Origin: Rothia amarae | Lineage (GTDB): Bacteria > Actinomycetota > Actinomycetes > Actinomycetales > Micrococcaceae | NCBI RefSeq assembly: GCF_014705945.2 | Contig: NZ_CP061538.1 | Span: forward strand, 930,001 to 994,000 | DNA length: 64,000 nt | Reading direction: 5' to 3' | Part shown: in pieces, positions 42,556 through 52,685 of the stretch | Layout of the letters: every line of letters begins with the position of its first letter | Numbering within the stretch: position 1 is the stretch's first letter | Program-made: the position numbers and the translations under genes | The notes under the pieces: generated by a model | What the model was told of the DNA's origin: nothing | Databases searched by the model: none | The model's input: the letters and a program-made list of their open reading frames with translations, nothing else

Positions 42556-44217
42556 ATGACACCCGAAGAACTCTCAGATGCAATCTCAACTGCCCTTGCA
42601 ACCACTCTAGAATCTGGCGAACTGACTCTTGTCGATGGCGCCGAACTGCCCGAAATTAGGGTTGAACGGCCAAAGAACCGCGATCACGGCGATTGGGCAA
42701 CAAACGTTGCATTGCAGATTTCTAAAAAGGTGGGCAAGAATCCCCGCGAGGTAGCTACTATTTTGAGCGAAAAAATTGCTCAGATTGACGGCGTCGCCCA
42801 GGTCGATATCGCTGGTCCAGGCTTCCTCAATATCATTCTGGACGCCGGTGCCGCCGGGGAAATTGCCCGCACGATTGTCGAGGCAGGGGAGAAGTTTGGT
42901 ACTAATTCAGAGCTAGCCGGCCAAACCATCAACCTGGAGTTCGTTTCCGCGAACCCCACTGGTCCCATTCACTTGGGTGGAACCCGCTGGGCTGCGGTGG
43001 GTGATTCACTGGCGCGTATTTTGCAGGCTGAAGGTGCACATGTGGTGCGCGAATACTACTTTAACGATCACGGTACACAGATTGACCGTTTTGCTCGTTC
43101 ACTTCTAGCGCGTGCTCAGGGCAATGCTGCCCCTGAGGATGGCTACGGTGGCGAGTACATCACCGACATCGCCAATCGCGTCATGGCTGAGCATCCTGAG
43201 GCGCTGACTTCAGAGGATCCTCAAGAAGTGTTCCGTGCTGCTGGCGTGAAATTTATGTTTGAGGACATCAAAAAGACCCTGCATGATTTCAAGGTAGATT
43301 TTGATGTTTTCTTTCACGAGAACTCCCTCTTTGAAGAGGGCAAAGTAGATGAACTCCTCGAGAAACTCAAGACCAGCGAGCACCTCTACTTCAAGGACGG
43401 TGCATGGTGGCTGAAATCAACTGATTTTGGTGATGACAAAGACCGCGTAGTGATTAAATCAGACGGAAACGCCGCTTATATCGCTGGCGATATCGCCTAT
43501 TTCCAAGACAAGATTAATCGCCCCGAGAACCCCGCTGACATCGCCATCTATATGCTCGGTGCAGACCACCACGGCTACGTCGCGCGCCTTAAAGCAGCTG
43601 CAGCAGCGCTGGGAGATAACCCCGACCGTGTTGAAGTGATGATTGGTCAAATGGTGAACTTGGTACGCGATGGCAAGCCCGTTCGGATGTCCAAACGTGC
43701 CGGCACCATCGTCATTCTTGAAGATTTGGTAGAAGCTGTGGGCGTTGACGCCGCACGTTATACCTTGACTCGTTACTCTGTAGATTCAAACATTGATATT
43801 GATCTTGATTTGCTGACCAAGCAGTCTAATGAAAACCCTGTCTTCTATGTGCAGTATGCTCACGCTCGTACCTGCAACGTGGCTCGTAACGCAGAAAAAG
43901 CTGGGGTTGATACTTCCAGCTTTGATGCGTCCCAGCTCAACACAGAAGCTGACAACGAACTCATCGCCGTCCTCAGCCAGTTTCCACAGGCAGTCAAAGA
44001 GGCAGCGACCTTCCGCGAACCCCACCGCATCGCCCGCTACATCGAAACACTGGCAGGCTCTTACCATCGCTGGTACGGAAACTCCCACGTGGCACCTAAG
44101 GGCGAGGAAGAAATCACGGACCTGCACCGCGCACGTCTCATGCTCAACAACGCAGCCGGTCAGGTTCTCTCTAACGGATTGAACATGCTTGGCGTAACAG
44201 CACCGGAGAAGATGTAA
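42556..44217 (+). CDS. argS: Arginyl-tRNA synthetase
   Basis: 553 residues from ATG 42556 (MTPEELSDAISTALATT); an upstream in-frame ATG at 42481 would add a non-homologous stretch that includes the promoter. Class I signature NPTGPIHLGGTRW (HIGH-type) at about 133-145 and VRMSKRAGT (KMSKS-type) at about 376-384, with the DALR anticodon domain at the end. Charges tRNA-Arg; a tRNA-Arg gene lies divergently 149 bases away. The next gene lysA starts directly after the stop. Confidence 0.96.
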   Translation: MTPEELSDAISTALATTLESGELTLVDGAELPEIRVERPKNRDHGDWATNVALQISKKVGKNPREVATILSEKIAQIDGVAQVDIAGPGFLNIILDAGAAGEIARTIVEAGEKFGTNSELAGQTINLEFVSANPTGPIHLGGTRWAAVGDSLARILQAEGAHVVREYYFNDHGTQIDRFARSLLARAQGNAAPEDGYGGEYITDIANRVMAEHPEALTSEDPQEVFRAAGVKFMFEDIKKTLHDFKVDFDVFFHENSLFEEGKVDELLEKLKTSEHLYFKDGAWWLKSTDFGDDKDRVVIKSDGNAAYIAGDIAYFQDKINRPENPADIAIYMLGADHHGYVARLKAAAAALGDNPDRVEVMIGQMVNLVRDGKPVRMSKRAGTIVILEDLVEAVGVDAARYTLTRYSVDSNIDIDLDLLTKQSNENPVFYVQYAHARTCNVARNAEKAGVDTSSFDASQLNTEADNELIAVLSQFPQAVKEAATFREPHRIARYIETLAGSYHRWYGNSHVAPKGEEEITDLHRARLMLNNAAGQVLSNGLNMLGVTAPEKM

Positions 44218-45702
44218 ATGAGTGATTCCTCAACTCTTTTCAAACCAGATTGGTTGGAAGTACCAGCGCATCCCGCAGACCTCAACCGCACCATATGGAC
44301 CGATAGCTTCAGCCGTAATGATTCCGGTGAACTCGAAGTAGACGGCGTAGCGGTCAGCGCTTTGCGTGAGCAATTTGGCACCCCCGAATACATCTTCTCA
44401 GAGACGACTTTCCGTGCTCGCGTTGCAGAGTTCAAAAATGCATTCACCTCTGCATTTGCTGAGCACGGTGCCGAGGTCTCGGTTTACTATGCCGCCAAAT
44501 CATTTTTGACGACGGCGGTGGCGCGGTGGGCTCTTGAAGAAGGGCTCAACCTCGATACCGCTTCAGGCGGCGAGTTAGCCCTTGCTCTGCGTGCTGAAGT
44601 TCCCGGGCAACAGATTGCTTTACACGGAAACAATAAATCGGATGCGGAAATTCGCCGCGCTCTGGAGAATCAGGTAGGCCGCATCGTCGCCGATTCTGTC
44701 TATGAGGTTCAGCAGATCGCGCGCATAGCCAGCGATATGGGAGTAGTAGCACCTCTGATGCTGCGTGTTACCCCCGGTGTTCACGCTTCTACCCATGACT
44801 ACATTGCCACCGCGCACGAAGACCAGAAGTTTGGTCAGTCGATGGTCGCTGGAACTGCGATGCTGGCAGGATTTACCACCGAACAAATCAACGCCTTAGG
44901 TTTGAGCGACGAGGATTCTTACGCAACCGTTGCTGCCGCTGTAGCTTTAGGCGAGGATTCTATAAACCTTCGTGGTCTGCACTGCCATATTGGGTCTCAG
45001 ATTTTTGAGGCAGAAGGATTCTCCAAAGCCGCCGAAAAAGTTTTGGGCTTTATGAACGAGTTGAACCACCGTTTCGACGTCACCCTAGCTGAAATTGATT
45101 TGGGCGGCGGTTACGGCATCGGGTATATCGAGGGGGAGTCCCCTCGCCCTGCGTTAGATGTCGCCACAGAACTTGCTGATTCGGTGTCCAAAACATGCGC
45201 TGATTTAGGAATGGAAATTCCACATTTGTCCTTTGAACCCGGGCGTTCTATCTCGGGTCCATCAGGTATCACCCTCTATACGGTGGGCACTATCAAAGAC
45301 GTAGCAATCGAAGACGAAGCGGGAGCGTCTCGCGTTCGTCGATATGTATCAGTAGATGGCGGAATGAGCGATAATGCTCGTCCGGTTCTTTACGACGCCG
45401 ATTACACGGCGGTGCTAGCAAATCGTGAGCCGAGGGGAATTCAGGTTCTTTCTCGTGTGGTAGGTAAACACTGCGAATCGGGCGATATTGTGGTGCGCTT
45501 TTGCTACTTACCTGCAGATTTGATGGCGGGGGACATCCTGGCAGTTCCAGCAACAGGCGCCTACTGCTATGCACTCAGTTCCAATTACAACTACCTCACT
45601 AAACCGCCAGTAGTGGCAACAGCCCAGGATAGCGTTCCTCGTCTGATGGTTCGGGGGGAGACTGAAGAAGAAATGCTGAGCCGGGATTTAGGGCTCGTCT
45701 AA
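44218..45702 (+). CDS. lysA: Diaminopimelate decarboxylase
   Basis: 494 residues. Pyridoxal phosphate-binding lysine K94 in VYYAAKSF, GLHCHIGSQI at about 255-264, LGGGYGI, EPGRSI (phosphate binding) and SVDGGMSDNARP/CESGD (active site from the partner subunit). Makes lysine from meso-diaminopimelate, the last step of the pathway. The actinobacterial N-terminal extension (about 1-45) is present. Start codon abuts the argS stop. Confidence 0.95.
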   Translation: MSDSSTLFKPDWLEVPAHPADLNRTIWTDSFSRNDSGELEVDGVAVSALREQFGTPEYIFSETTFRARVAEFKNAFTSAFAEHGAEVSVYYAAKSFLTTAVARWALEEGLNLDTASGGELALALRAEVPGQQIALHGNNKSDAEIRRALENQVGRIVADSVYEVQQIARIASDMGVVAPLMLRVTPGVHASTHDYIATAHEDQKFGQSMVAGTAMLAGFTTEQINALGLSDEDSYATVAAAVALGEDSINLRGLHCHIGSQIFEAEGFSKAAEKVLGFMNELNHRFDVTLAEIDLGGGYGIGYIEGESPRPALDVATELADSVSKTCADLGMEIPHLSFEPGRSISGPSGITLYTVGTIKDVAIEDEAGASRVRRYVSVDGGMSDNARPVLYDADYTAVLANREPRGIQVLSRVVGKHCESGDIVVRFCYLPADLMAGDILAVPATGAYCYALSSNYNYLTKPPVVATAQDSVPRLMVRGETEEEMLSRDLGLV

Positions 45703-45769
45703 TCTGGCAGGTCTTCGATGCTGAGCATCGGAAGATTCCCCTAACATTTCTAAGCAGGAGTATAAAAAC

Positions 45770-47065
45770 ATGTCACAGCCTGAAAAAATCAAGGTCGCTT
45801 TGCTCGGTGCGGGCAACGTAGGTTCACAGGTCGCTCGTATTTTGCTGGAAGACAGCGATCTTATTCGCCAGCGCATTGGGGTTCCTGCTGAACTCATCGG
45901 TATTGCCGTACGTGATACTGAAGCGCCCCGGCAGGTACCTCTGGCTGCAGCTTTGCTGACAGATGATGCTGAGGTCTTGATTGATCAGGCAGATGTGGTG
46001 ATTGAGCTAACCGGCGGAATTGAGCCTGCTCGTACTCGCATCTTGAGGGCGCTTCATGCTGGCAAACCTGTAGTTTCTGGAAATAAGGCTCTGCTGGCAA
46101 AGCATGGTCAGGAACTCCAAGCAGCGGCGAATCAGAACGGTGTACAGCTCTCCTTTGAGGCAGCAGTCGCCGGGGCCATCCCCATCTTGCGCCCCCTCCG
46201 CGATTCTCTAGCAGGCGATAAAATTACGCGTGTTTTGGGCATTATGAACGGCACCACCAATTTTATCCTCGACCAAATGGATACAACCGGCGCCCAATTT
46301 AATGATGTCCTTAAAGAAGCTCAGCGGCTTGGATATGCCGAAGCAGATCCGACCGCCGATATTGAGGGGTATGATGCGGCGTCCAAAGCTGCCATAGTTG
46401 CTTCTTTGGCATTCCATTCGGAATTTACGATTGATGACGTTCACTGCGAAGGTATTACCTCCATTACTGCCCACGACGTGCAGGCGGCTAAAGATGACGG
46501 ATTCGTCATCAAGCTTCTCGCCATTTGCGAGCTGGATGGTGACGGCGTCAATATCCGGGTCAATCCCACTTTGGTTCCTCAGGAACATCCCTTGGCATCG
46601 GTACATGATGCCTATAACGCTGTTTTTGTGGAAGCAGAGAATGCCGGCGAATTGATGTTCTACGGTCCAGGAGCAGGCGGTGCTCCGACAGCCTCTGCCG
46701 TGATGGGCGATTTCGTTTCATTGGCCCGCCGCATGGTTTTGGGCGGTGCGGGTGTCCCTGAATCCAACCATGCTGCTTTGCAGTCGACACCGATGGCGGC
46801 AGTGGTCTCTCGCTATTCAGTCGGACTTATCGTCGAAGATAAGTTAGGTGTGCTTGCCAATATCGCTCGGATTTTTGCTGAACACGGTGTTTCTATTCAA
46901 ACGATGCGCCAGACCAAGTTTGAAAAAGATGGTCAGTTCTCTGCAGCTTTGCGCATCGTGACGCATCAGGCAGCTGATTCAAATTTGAGAAAGACGATGG
47001 CTGTCGTGGATTCTTTGGACGCCGTGCGCTCGATTGCTTCGGTCATTCGAGTTGAGGGTAAATAA
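45770..47065 (+). CDS. hom: Homoserine dehydrogenase
   Basis: 431 residues with AGGAGTATAAAAAC before the ATG. NAD(P)-binding GAGNVGSQVARIL at about 11-23, catalytic GIMNGTTNFIL at about 162-172, KEAQRLGYAEADPTADIEGY at about 180-200 and a C-terminal ACT regulatory domain (GVLANIARIFAEHGVSI at about 362-378) for threonine feedback. Directs aspartate semialdehyde to threonine and methionine. It is followed directly by thrB; thrC, which often lies between them in related actinobacteria, is absent. Confidence 0.96.
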   Translation: MSQPEKIKVALLGAGNVGSQVARILLEDSDLIRQRIGVPAELIGIAVRDTEAPRQVPLAAALLTDDAEVLIDQADVVIELTGGIEPARTRILRALHAGKPVVSGNKALLAKHGQELQAAANQNGVQLSFEAAVAGAIPILRPLRDSLAGDKITRVLGIMNGTTNFILDQMDTTGAQFNDVLKEAQRLGYAEADPTADIEGYDAASKAAIVASLAFHSEFTIDDVHCEGITSITAHDVQAAKDDGFVIKLLAICELDGDGVNIRVNPTLVPQEHPLASVHDAYNAVFVEAENAGELMFYGPGAGGAPTASAVMGDFVSLARRMVLGGAGVPESNHAALQSTPMAAVVSRYSVGLIVEDKLGVLANIARIFAEHGVSIQTMRQTKFEKDGQFSAALRIVTHQAADSNLRKTMAVVDSLDAVRSIASVIRVEGK

Positions 47066-47094
47066 TCCCCTTACCTGTTCAAAATTATCCCTTC

Positions 47095-48093
47095 ATGACG
47101 ACGAAAGGTTGTTCCTTGCTGACTGCCGATTCCATCCCGGTGGGTACCACCGTTCGCGTTAAAGTACCCGCATCGAGCGCTAACCTGGGTCCCGGTTATG
47201 ACTCAATGGGGCTGAGCTTAGCTTTCTACGATGAAATTGAGGTCACACGCATCGCGCGGGGGCTAGAATTTGAACTTTCAGGGCAGGGGAGTGAAGAAAT
47301 AGCCCGCGATGCCAATCATCTGGTGATTCGTGCGATGAACCGCTGCTTTCAATACGCCGGGCTGCAAGACTTTCCGGGTATCCGGTTGAAAGCGCACAAC
47401 CAGATTCCTCATTCGCGAGGGATGGGCTCTTCGGCTTCTGCCATTGTGGCAGGAGTCGTCGCAGCCAACGAACTTCTCCCGAAGACGGCGCGGTTGAGCT
47501 TTGCTGAGATACTGCAAATTTGCTCGGATATGGAAGGTCACCCAGATAACGTAGCGCCGTCTTTGCTCGGTCACCTCACGGTTTCCTGGGGGACCACCTC
47601 TGCATGGGAAACCCTGCCCATTGCTGTAAACCCCCGCATTCTGCCCGTCGTAGCAATTCCTGACTATGAGGTGCCCACCAAGCAGGCGAGGGCATTACTG
47701 CCAGAGAACGTGCCGCACGCTGATGCTGCCCGAAATTCCGCTCGTTCGGCATTGCTTACTCAAGCGCTTTCCCAAGCCCCAGAACATTTGCTGGCTGCTA
47801 CTGAAGACTACCTACACCAGTCTTACCGAGTTAACGCAATGGCGCCTTCAGCCGTCTTGGTGAGAACCCTGAGAGAACGCGGATACCCTGCAGTAATTTC
47901 AGGGGCAGGGCCGACCGTCATCATTTTTGCCCGAGGTGAGGAAGAACGCACAGAAATAATAAGCGCTATCGATGCCGCTCAAAATGACCCACAGGTAGAC
48001 TCATTTGCCGGCGAAAAGCTTTCCTGGCGCGTACTACCCGTGAACATCGATACAGAAGGTGTTATAGTTTTACGTGTTGACTCAGCAAATTAA
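47095..48093 (+). CDS. thrB: Homoserine kinase
   Basis: 332 residues. GHMP kinase family: VRVKVPASSANLGPGYDSMG near residue 25, ATP loop PHSRGMGSSASAIVAG at about 105-120, GHPDNVAPSLLG at about 150-161 and ISGAGPTVIIFA near the end. Phosphorylates homoserine for threonine synthesis. Starts 29 bases after hom, same operon. The remaining step, threonine synthase, must be encoded elsewhere. Confidence 0.95.
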   Translation: MTTKGCSLLTADSIPVGTTVRVKVPASSANLGPGYDSMGLSLAFYDEIEVTRIARGLEFELSGQGSEEIARDANHLVIRAMNRCFQYAGLQDFPGIRLKAHNQIPHSRGMGSSASAIVAGVVAANELLPKTARLSFAEILQICSDMEGHPDNVAPSLLGHLTVSWGTTSAWETLPIAVNPRILPVVAIPDYEVPTKQARALLPENVPHADAARNSARSALLTQALSQAPEHLLAATEDYLHQSYRVNAMAPSAVLVRTLRERGYPAVISGAGPTVIIFARGEEERTEIISAIDAAQNDPQVDSFAGEKLSWRVLPVNIDTEGVIVLRVDSAN

Positions 48094-48404
48094 TTTTTGC
48101 AGAGCGTAACTCACAGAGTTCAAATTACCGCTTCCAGGTAGTGTGAATCGTGATGATTTAATTTTTTTTATTTGAGGTTCTCTTAAGTACCTCTCATGAA
48201 ATCACGTAATGCGTTCTAGAGCGGGCATAGCCGTGCAGACTCTTCGCATTACTTCAAGTAGCTATTCGTATGTTTGAGGCATTAGCCTCAGATACCCATG
48301 CGGATGCCTGCACCGTGTGCCAGCTGATCTGATGCTGAGCACGGCACGTATCTGATGTGCCAAACCGAAAGATTTTTCGAACTTTTCGAGGGGAAGGGAC
48401 CTTC
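48094..48404 (+). promoter_or_regulatory. Long leader region upstream of rho
   Basis: 311 bases without a gene. An AT-rich tract (TTTAATTTTTTTTATTTG, about 48156-48173) may end the thrB transcript or contain the promoter. Downstream are several short inverted repeats, among them TGAGGCATTAGCCTCA at 48277-48292 and GGCACGTATCTGATGTGCC at 48343-48361. Rho messages in many bacteria have long leaders used for autoregulation by Rho-dependent attenuation; that is an inference here. Confidence 0.45.
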
Positions 48405-50510
48405 GTGGCAGAATCCACCGACCGCACTGCGGCTCCGGAAGAAACCAAATCACCATCATTGAGCAGCCTCAAACTTGCTCAGCTACAGTCTTTAGCATCC
48501 CAGCTTGGCATTACTGGCGCTCGCCGTATGCGTAAATCCGACCTGGTAGACGCTATTACTAACCATCAGCGCGGAGCTTCAGCAGAACGCGTAGAACAGC
48601 AGAATGCTCAAGAAGCTTCATCTTCTGATTCTGAAAATGCGCAGAGCGCTGAGAAGCCGAAGCGTAAACGTGCACCCCGCAAAAAAGCGGAGAGCATTGA
48701 GCAGGTAGAGACCGCCTCAGAGCAGAACACTCACAGTGCTCAGACGGAAAACGCTTCGCGAACTGAAGAAGAGTCTAAGAAGGCTCCGGCGCGTCGTAAT
48801 CGCCGTGCAACTTCAGCCGGTGTTCAGAATACTGAGCATAAAGCCGATGAAAACGAATCGGTAGATGCCTCTTCTGAGCAGGGCGAAGGTTCGGAAGACA
48901 ACTCTGAACGCACTAACCGTCGTTCACGAACCCGCTCTGATCGTCGTCGTCGCAATTCTTCTTCTGAGAAGCAGAACGACGAAAACAACTCAGCAGATTC
49001 TTCAGCGCAGTCTGAATCGACTCCTGTTCAGCAGAACAACCAGCAGTCGGACTCCGAGAAGAACGATGAGTCCGATTCTGAGCGGTCAAACTCCCGCAAG
49101 CGCACTCGCACCAAGCGTAACGGTGAGAAAAACGATCGCGGCGACCGCAATGAACGCAACGATCGTTCTGAGCGCAATGAGCGAAACGATCGCTCCGATC
49201 GCAACAACCGTTCAAACGACCGCGAAAACTTTGGCAACGGTCCTGACGACGACAGCCGCAACAACCGCAAACGTAACCGCCGCGACCGCCAAAACGAGCG
49301 TCGTAACCGCAACCGCCGTAATACTAATGAGTACGATGAGCCTGAGATCACCGAAGACGACGTCCTCGTACCTGTAGCCGGGATCCTTGATGTTCTGGAT
49401 AACTATGCGTTCGTCCGTACGTCCGGTTACCTACCCGGTGCATCCGATGTGTACGTTTCCCTCAACCAGGTGAAGCGTTACGGTTTGCGCAAGGGCGACG
49501 CCGTAGTGGGCGCAATCCGCGCACCGCGTGAAAACGATAACAAGAACAACCAGCGCCAGAAATTCAATGCGCTAGTTCAGCTGACTTCTATCAATGGTCT
49601 TGCGCCTGAAGAGTCAAAGAACCGCCGTGATTTCTCCAAGCTGACTCCTCTGTATCCCCAGGAACGCTTGCGACTGGAAACAGAGCCGAAGAAGATGGGC
49701 ACCCGCGTGGTCGACCTCATCGCTCCCATCGGTAAGGGTCAGCGCGGTCTGATTGTCTCGCCTCCTAAAGCTGGTAAGACTTTGATGCTGCAGTCGATTG
49801 CAAATGCGATTACCACCAACAATCCTGAGGTTCACCTCATGATGGTCTTAGTCGACGAGCGTCCTGAAGAAGTGACCGATATGCAGCGTACCGTCAAGGG
49901 CGAAGTTATTGCTTCGACCTTCGATCGCCCTGCAGACGATCACACGACTGTTGCTGAACTTGCCATCGAGCGTGCTAAGCGCCTCGTAGAGCAGGGGTTG
50001 GACGTCGTCGTATTGTTGGATTCGATGACTCGTTTGGGTCGTGCCTACAACCTGAGTGCTCCTGCTTCAGGTCGTATCCTCTCCGGCGGTGTCGATTCTG
50101 CTGCGCTGTACCCACCGAAGAAATTTTTTGGTGCTGCCCGCAACATTGAAGAAGGTGGCTCGCTGACCATTCTGGCGACTGCTCTGGTAGAAACCGGATC
50201 CAAGATGGATGAGGTTATCTTCGAAGAATTCAAGGGAACCGGCAACATGGAGTTGCGTCTGTCCCGTCAGCTGGCGGACAAGCGTATTTTCCCCGCCGTT
50301 GATGTCAATTCATCCGGCACCCGCCGTGAAGAAAACCTGCTGTCCTCTGAGGAAATCAAGATTATGTGGCGTTTGCGCCGCGTACTTGCAGGGCTGGATC
50401 AGGAGCAGGCTTTGGGCGTTCTGACCTCCAAACTGCGTGAGACTCAGTCCAATGTAGAGTTCTTGCTGACCGTTCAGAAGTCCGGTTTGGGAACCTCCTC
50501 TAACGACTAA
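48405..50510 (+). CDS. rho: Transcription termination factor Rho with a large disordered insertion
   Basis: 701 residues from GTG 48405 ([13 protein letters not shown]), preceded by GAGGGGAAGGGAC. Residues about 15-55 form the N-terminal helical SAP-like domain ([20 protein letters not shown]). About 60-310 is a highly polar, disordered insertion with Asn/Arg/Asp/Ser repeats ([20 protein letters not shown]). Then the RNA-binding cold-shock fold ([20 protein letters not shown]) and the ATPase with Walker A PPKAGKT at about 457-463, Q/R loops and [11 protein letters not shown]. Hexameric helicase that ends transcription. The insertion is Asn-rich instead of the Gly/Arg-rich version of high-GC relatives. 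Confidence 0.96.
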   Translation: MAESTDRTAAPEETKSPSLSSLKLAQLQSLASQLGITGARRMRKSDLVDAITNHQRGASAERVEQQNAQEASSSDSENAQSAEKPKRKRAPRKKAESIEQVETASEQNTHSAQTENASRTEEESKKAPARRNRRATSAGVQNTEHKADENESVDASSEQGEGSEDNSERTNRRSRTRSDRRRRNSSSEKQNDENNSADSSAQSESTPVQQNNQQSDSEKNDESDSERSNSRKRTRTKRNGEKNDRGDRNERNDRSERNERNDRSDRNNRSNDRENFGNGPDDDSRNNRKRNRRDRQNERRNRNRRNTNEYDEPEITEDDVLVPVAGILDVLDNYAFVRTSGYLPGASDVYVSLNQVKRYGLRKGDAVVGAIRAPRENDNKNNQRQKFNALVQLTSINGLAPEESKNRRDFSKLTPLYPQERLRLETEPKKMGTRVVDLIAPIGKGQRGLIVSPPKAGKTLMLQSIANAITTNNPEVHLMMVLVDERPEEVTDMQRTVKGEVIASTFDRPADDHTTVAELAIERAKRLVEQGLDVVVLLDSMTRLGRAYNLSAPASGRILSGGVDSAALYPPKKFFGAARNIEEGGSLTILATALVETGSKMDEVIFEEFKGTGNMELRLSRQLADKRIFPAVDVNSSGTRREENLLSSEEIKIMWRLRRVLAGLDQEQALGVLTSKLRETQSNVEFLLTVQKSGLGTSSND

Positions 50511-50517
50511 CACTTAA

Positions 50518-50561
50518 AAAGTGCACTGTCTGCTCTATTTCGATGCTGGGCAGTGCACTTT
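50518..50561 (+). terminator. Hairpin after rho
   Basis: Eleven-base stem AAAGTGCACTG/CAGTGCACTTT with a 22-base loop; no clear T tract beyond TTT. Confidence 0.65.
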
Positions 50562-50641
50562 CGCACCCGCGCGGTTCAGCCGCGTTTTTGATGTGATGAC
50601 ATTCGGGAACTAAGTCCCGTTGATCTAAAAGAAGGCATATT

Positions 50642-51721
50642 TTGTACGAAATTCAGTCTTTGCTTGATGAGCATGCTGATTTGCAGAAGCAGTTGGCTGA
50701 CCCCGCTGTGCACGCAGACCAGGGTAAGGCTCGTAAACTAGGGCGTCGCTATTCGGAGCTGAACGGCATCGTTGAAGCCTACAAGCGCGTAGGTGCGCTC
50801 ACCGATGACTTGGAAGCAGCTCGTGAGATGGCTTTAGAAGACCCCGAGTTTGCTGCAGAAGTTCCCGAGCTGGAAAAGCAGTTGACCGAGGCTAACGAGC
50901 GTTTACGTCACCTGCTTATTCCCCGCGATCCTGATGACGGTCGTAACGTCATTCTTGAGGTCAAGGGTGGTGAAGGCGGCGACGAAGCAAGCCTTTTCGC
51001 AGCTGATCTATTGCGTATGTATACTCGCTACGCAGAGTCTAAGGGCTGGAAGACAGAAATGATTTCTTCCAATATGACTGACGTGGGCGGCTATAAAGAC
51101 GTTCAGGTTGCTATCAAGACCTCTTCTACCGATCCTGCAGATGGCGTGTGGGCGCATTTCAAGTATGAAGGTGGCGTTCACCGCGTACAGCGTGTGCCGG
51201 CTACAGAATCTCAAGGGCGTATCCACACTTCCGCCGCTGGTGTTTTGGTCTTTCCCGAGGTCGATGAGCCTGAGGAAATTGAGATTTCCCAGAATGACTT
51301 GAAGATTGACGTGTACCGCTCATCTGGTCCCGGTGGTCAGTCCGTGAATACCACTGACTCCGCTGTGCGTATTACTCACTTGCCGACCGGTATTGTGGTT
51401 GCTATGCAGAACGAAAAGTCTCAGATTCAGAACCGTGAAGCCGCTATGCGCGTGTTGCGGGCTCGTCTGTTGGCGTGGCAGCAGGAACAGATTGACGCGG
51501 AAAACGCTGAAAAGCGCCATTCTCAGGTGAAAACGATGGATCGCTCCGAGCGTATCCGTACTTATAACTTCCCGGAAAACCGAATTGCCGACCACCGTAC
51601 CGGTTACAAGGCTTACAATCTGGATGCGGTTCTCAACGGTGACCTTGAGGCAGTCATCCAGTCTGCTATTGATGTGGATGAGAAACACCGTCTTGAGCAG
51701 CTGGGACAGGAAGAAAACTAA
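50642..51721 (+). CDS. prfA: Peptide chain release factor 1
   Basis: 359 residues from a TTG start ([17 protein letters not shown] follows) preceded by AGAAGG at six bases. RF1 identity is shown by the PAT tripeptide ([16 protein letters not shown], about 185-195); GGQ lies in [15 protein letters not shown] (about 226-240). Terminates at UAG and UAA. prmC, which methylates the GGQ glutamine, follows four bases later, so the factor and its modifying enzyme are made together. Confidence 0.96.
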   Translation: MYEIQSLLDEHADLQKQLADPAVHADQGKARKLGRRYSELNGIVEAYKRVGALTDDLEAAREMALEDPEFAAEVPELEKQLTEANERLRHLLIPRDPDDGRNVILEVKGGEGGDEASLFAADLLRMYTRYAESKGWKTEMISSNMTDVGGYKDVQVAIKTSSTDPADGVWAHFKYEGGVHRVQRVPATESQGRIHTSAAGVLVFPEVDEPEEIEISQNDLKIDVYRSSGPGGQSVNTTDSAVRITHLPTGIVVAMQNEKSQIQNREAAMRVLRARLLAWQQEQIDAENAEKRHSQVKTMDRSERIRTYNFPENRIADHRTGYKAYNLDAVLNGDLEAVIQSAIDVDEKHRLEQLGQEEN

Positions 51722-51724
51722 GTC

Positions 51725-52612
51725 TTGGCAGAATCATTTGAGCAGTTGCCCGGCGAAGAACTTAAAGAAGTTCTTCGCCGGGCTTCGGCGTATCTTGCAG
51801 AAGCCGGGGTAGAGAATCCTAGGGTCGACGCCGAGCTTTTGGCGGCATACTGCATGAGTAAGGCGAGCGGGGAAAGTATTTCACGGGGTCGGGTACAGAG
51901 TCTGGAGCTCATTGGAGCACCTGCACCCGAAGGGTTTACCGACCTTATTGCTGAGAGGGCTCAAAGAATTCCTCTTCAGCATTTGACCGGCGTCGCGTAT
52001 TTCAGGCAACTAGAGCTGGCTGTGGGGCCGGGAGTTTTTATCCCTCGCCCTGAGACAGAAGAGCTGGTAAGCCGGGTTCTGACAGAAGTGGATTCCCAGC
52101 AGACATCACCGCTGAAAATTGTAGATTTGTGTACCGGTTCGGGGGCGATCGCCGCCAGCATCGACGTCGAGCGCCCGGGGCATTCCGTTTTTGCGGTGGA
52201 ACTGAGTGAGCTTGCGATAGCGTGGACCACCCGCAATATTGTGGGCACCGCGGTGAAACTCATCCATGAAGATGCAACTCGTGCTCTAGCAGGACACGAA
52301 TCCACCTTCGATATTGTTGCTTCGAACCCGCCCTACATTCCGAACGGTGCTGTTCCTCAAGATACCGAGGTACGCGAGTACGATCCACAGATGGCTCTGT
52401 ACGGTGGTAGCGAAGATGGGCTCAAGATTCCTCGCACTATTTGCCAGCGAGCAGCTGAGCTCCTCAAACCCGGAGGTTTTCTTATCATGGAGCATGCAGA
52501 GACCCAACGTGATGGCATGCGAACCATCTTGGCAGAGTCTGGGTTTGAAAGAATTGAATCTATCGATGATTTAACCGGCAGGCCCCGCCACACCGCAGGG
52601 TATCTTGGTTAA
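51725..52612 (+). CDS. prmC: Release factor glutamine methyltransferase
   Basis: 295 residues, TTG start three bases after the prfA stop, so coupled to it. S-adenosylmethionine-binding motif VDLCTGSGAIAASI at about 134-147 and the catalytic NPPY (201-204), which recognises the GGQ glutamine of release factors. The N-terminal helical domain (about 1-90) is typical of PrmC. Methylation boosts termination efficiency. Confidence 0.95.
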   Translation: MAESFEQLPGEELKEVLRRASAYLAEAGVENPRVDAELLAAYCMSKASGESISRGRVQSLELIGAPAPEGFTDLIAERAQRIPLQHLTGVAYFRQLELAVGPGVFIPRPETEELVSRVLTEVDSQQTSPLKIVDLCTGSGAIAASIDVERPGHSVFAVELSELAIAWTTRNIVGTAVKLIHEDATRALAGHESTFDIVASNPPYIPNGAVPQDTEVREYDPQMALYGGSEDGLKIPRTICQRAAELLKPGGFLIMEHAETQRDGMRTILAESGFERIESIDDLTGRPRHTAGYLG

Positions 52613-52673
52613 GTCTTCCGACTCTTTTCGATATCACAGAACCACTTATCTATTGTGTCCGCTCTGAACGTGA

Positions 52674-52679
52674 GAGAAT
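52674..52679 (+). promoter_or_regulatory. -10-like element of a possible leaderless tsaC promoter
   Basis: GAGAAT ends six bases before the GTG start at 52686. No ribosome site is apparent. Less convincing than the TAGGCT/TAGACT examples. Confidence 0.35.
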
Positions 52680-52685
52680 GGCAGC

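Noticed and set aside
48357-48404. Earlier rho start
   Set aside because: The GTG at 48405 has a strong ribosome site and a family-like N-terminus; the upstream 16 codons do not.
49130-49330. CRISPR-like repeats in rho
   Set aside because: Short, irregular and in frame: they encode Asn/Arg/Asp repeats and have no spacer structure.
48913-49377. Out-of-frame ORFs within the rho insertion (both strands)
   Set aside because: They arise from the repetitive codon pattern of the disordered insertion and have no start signals.
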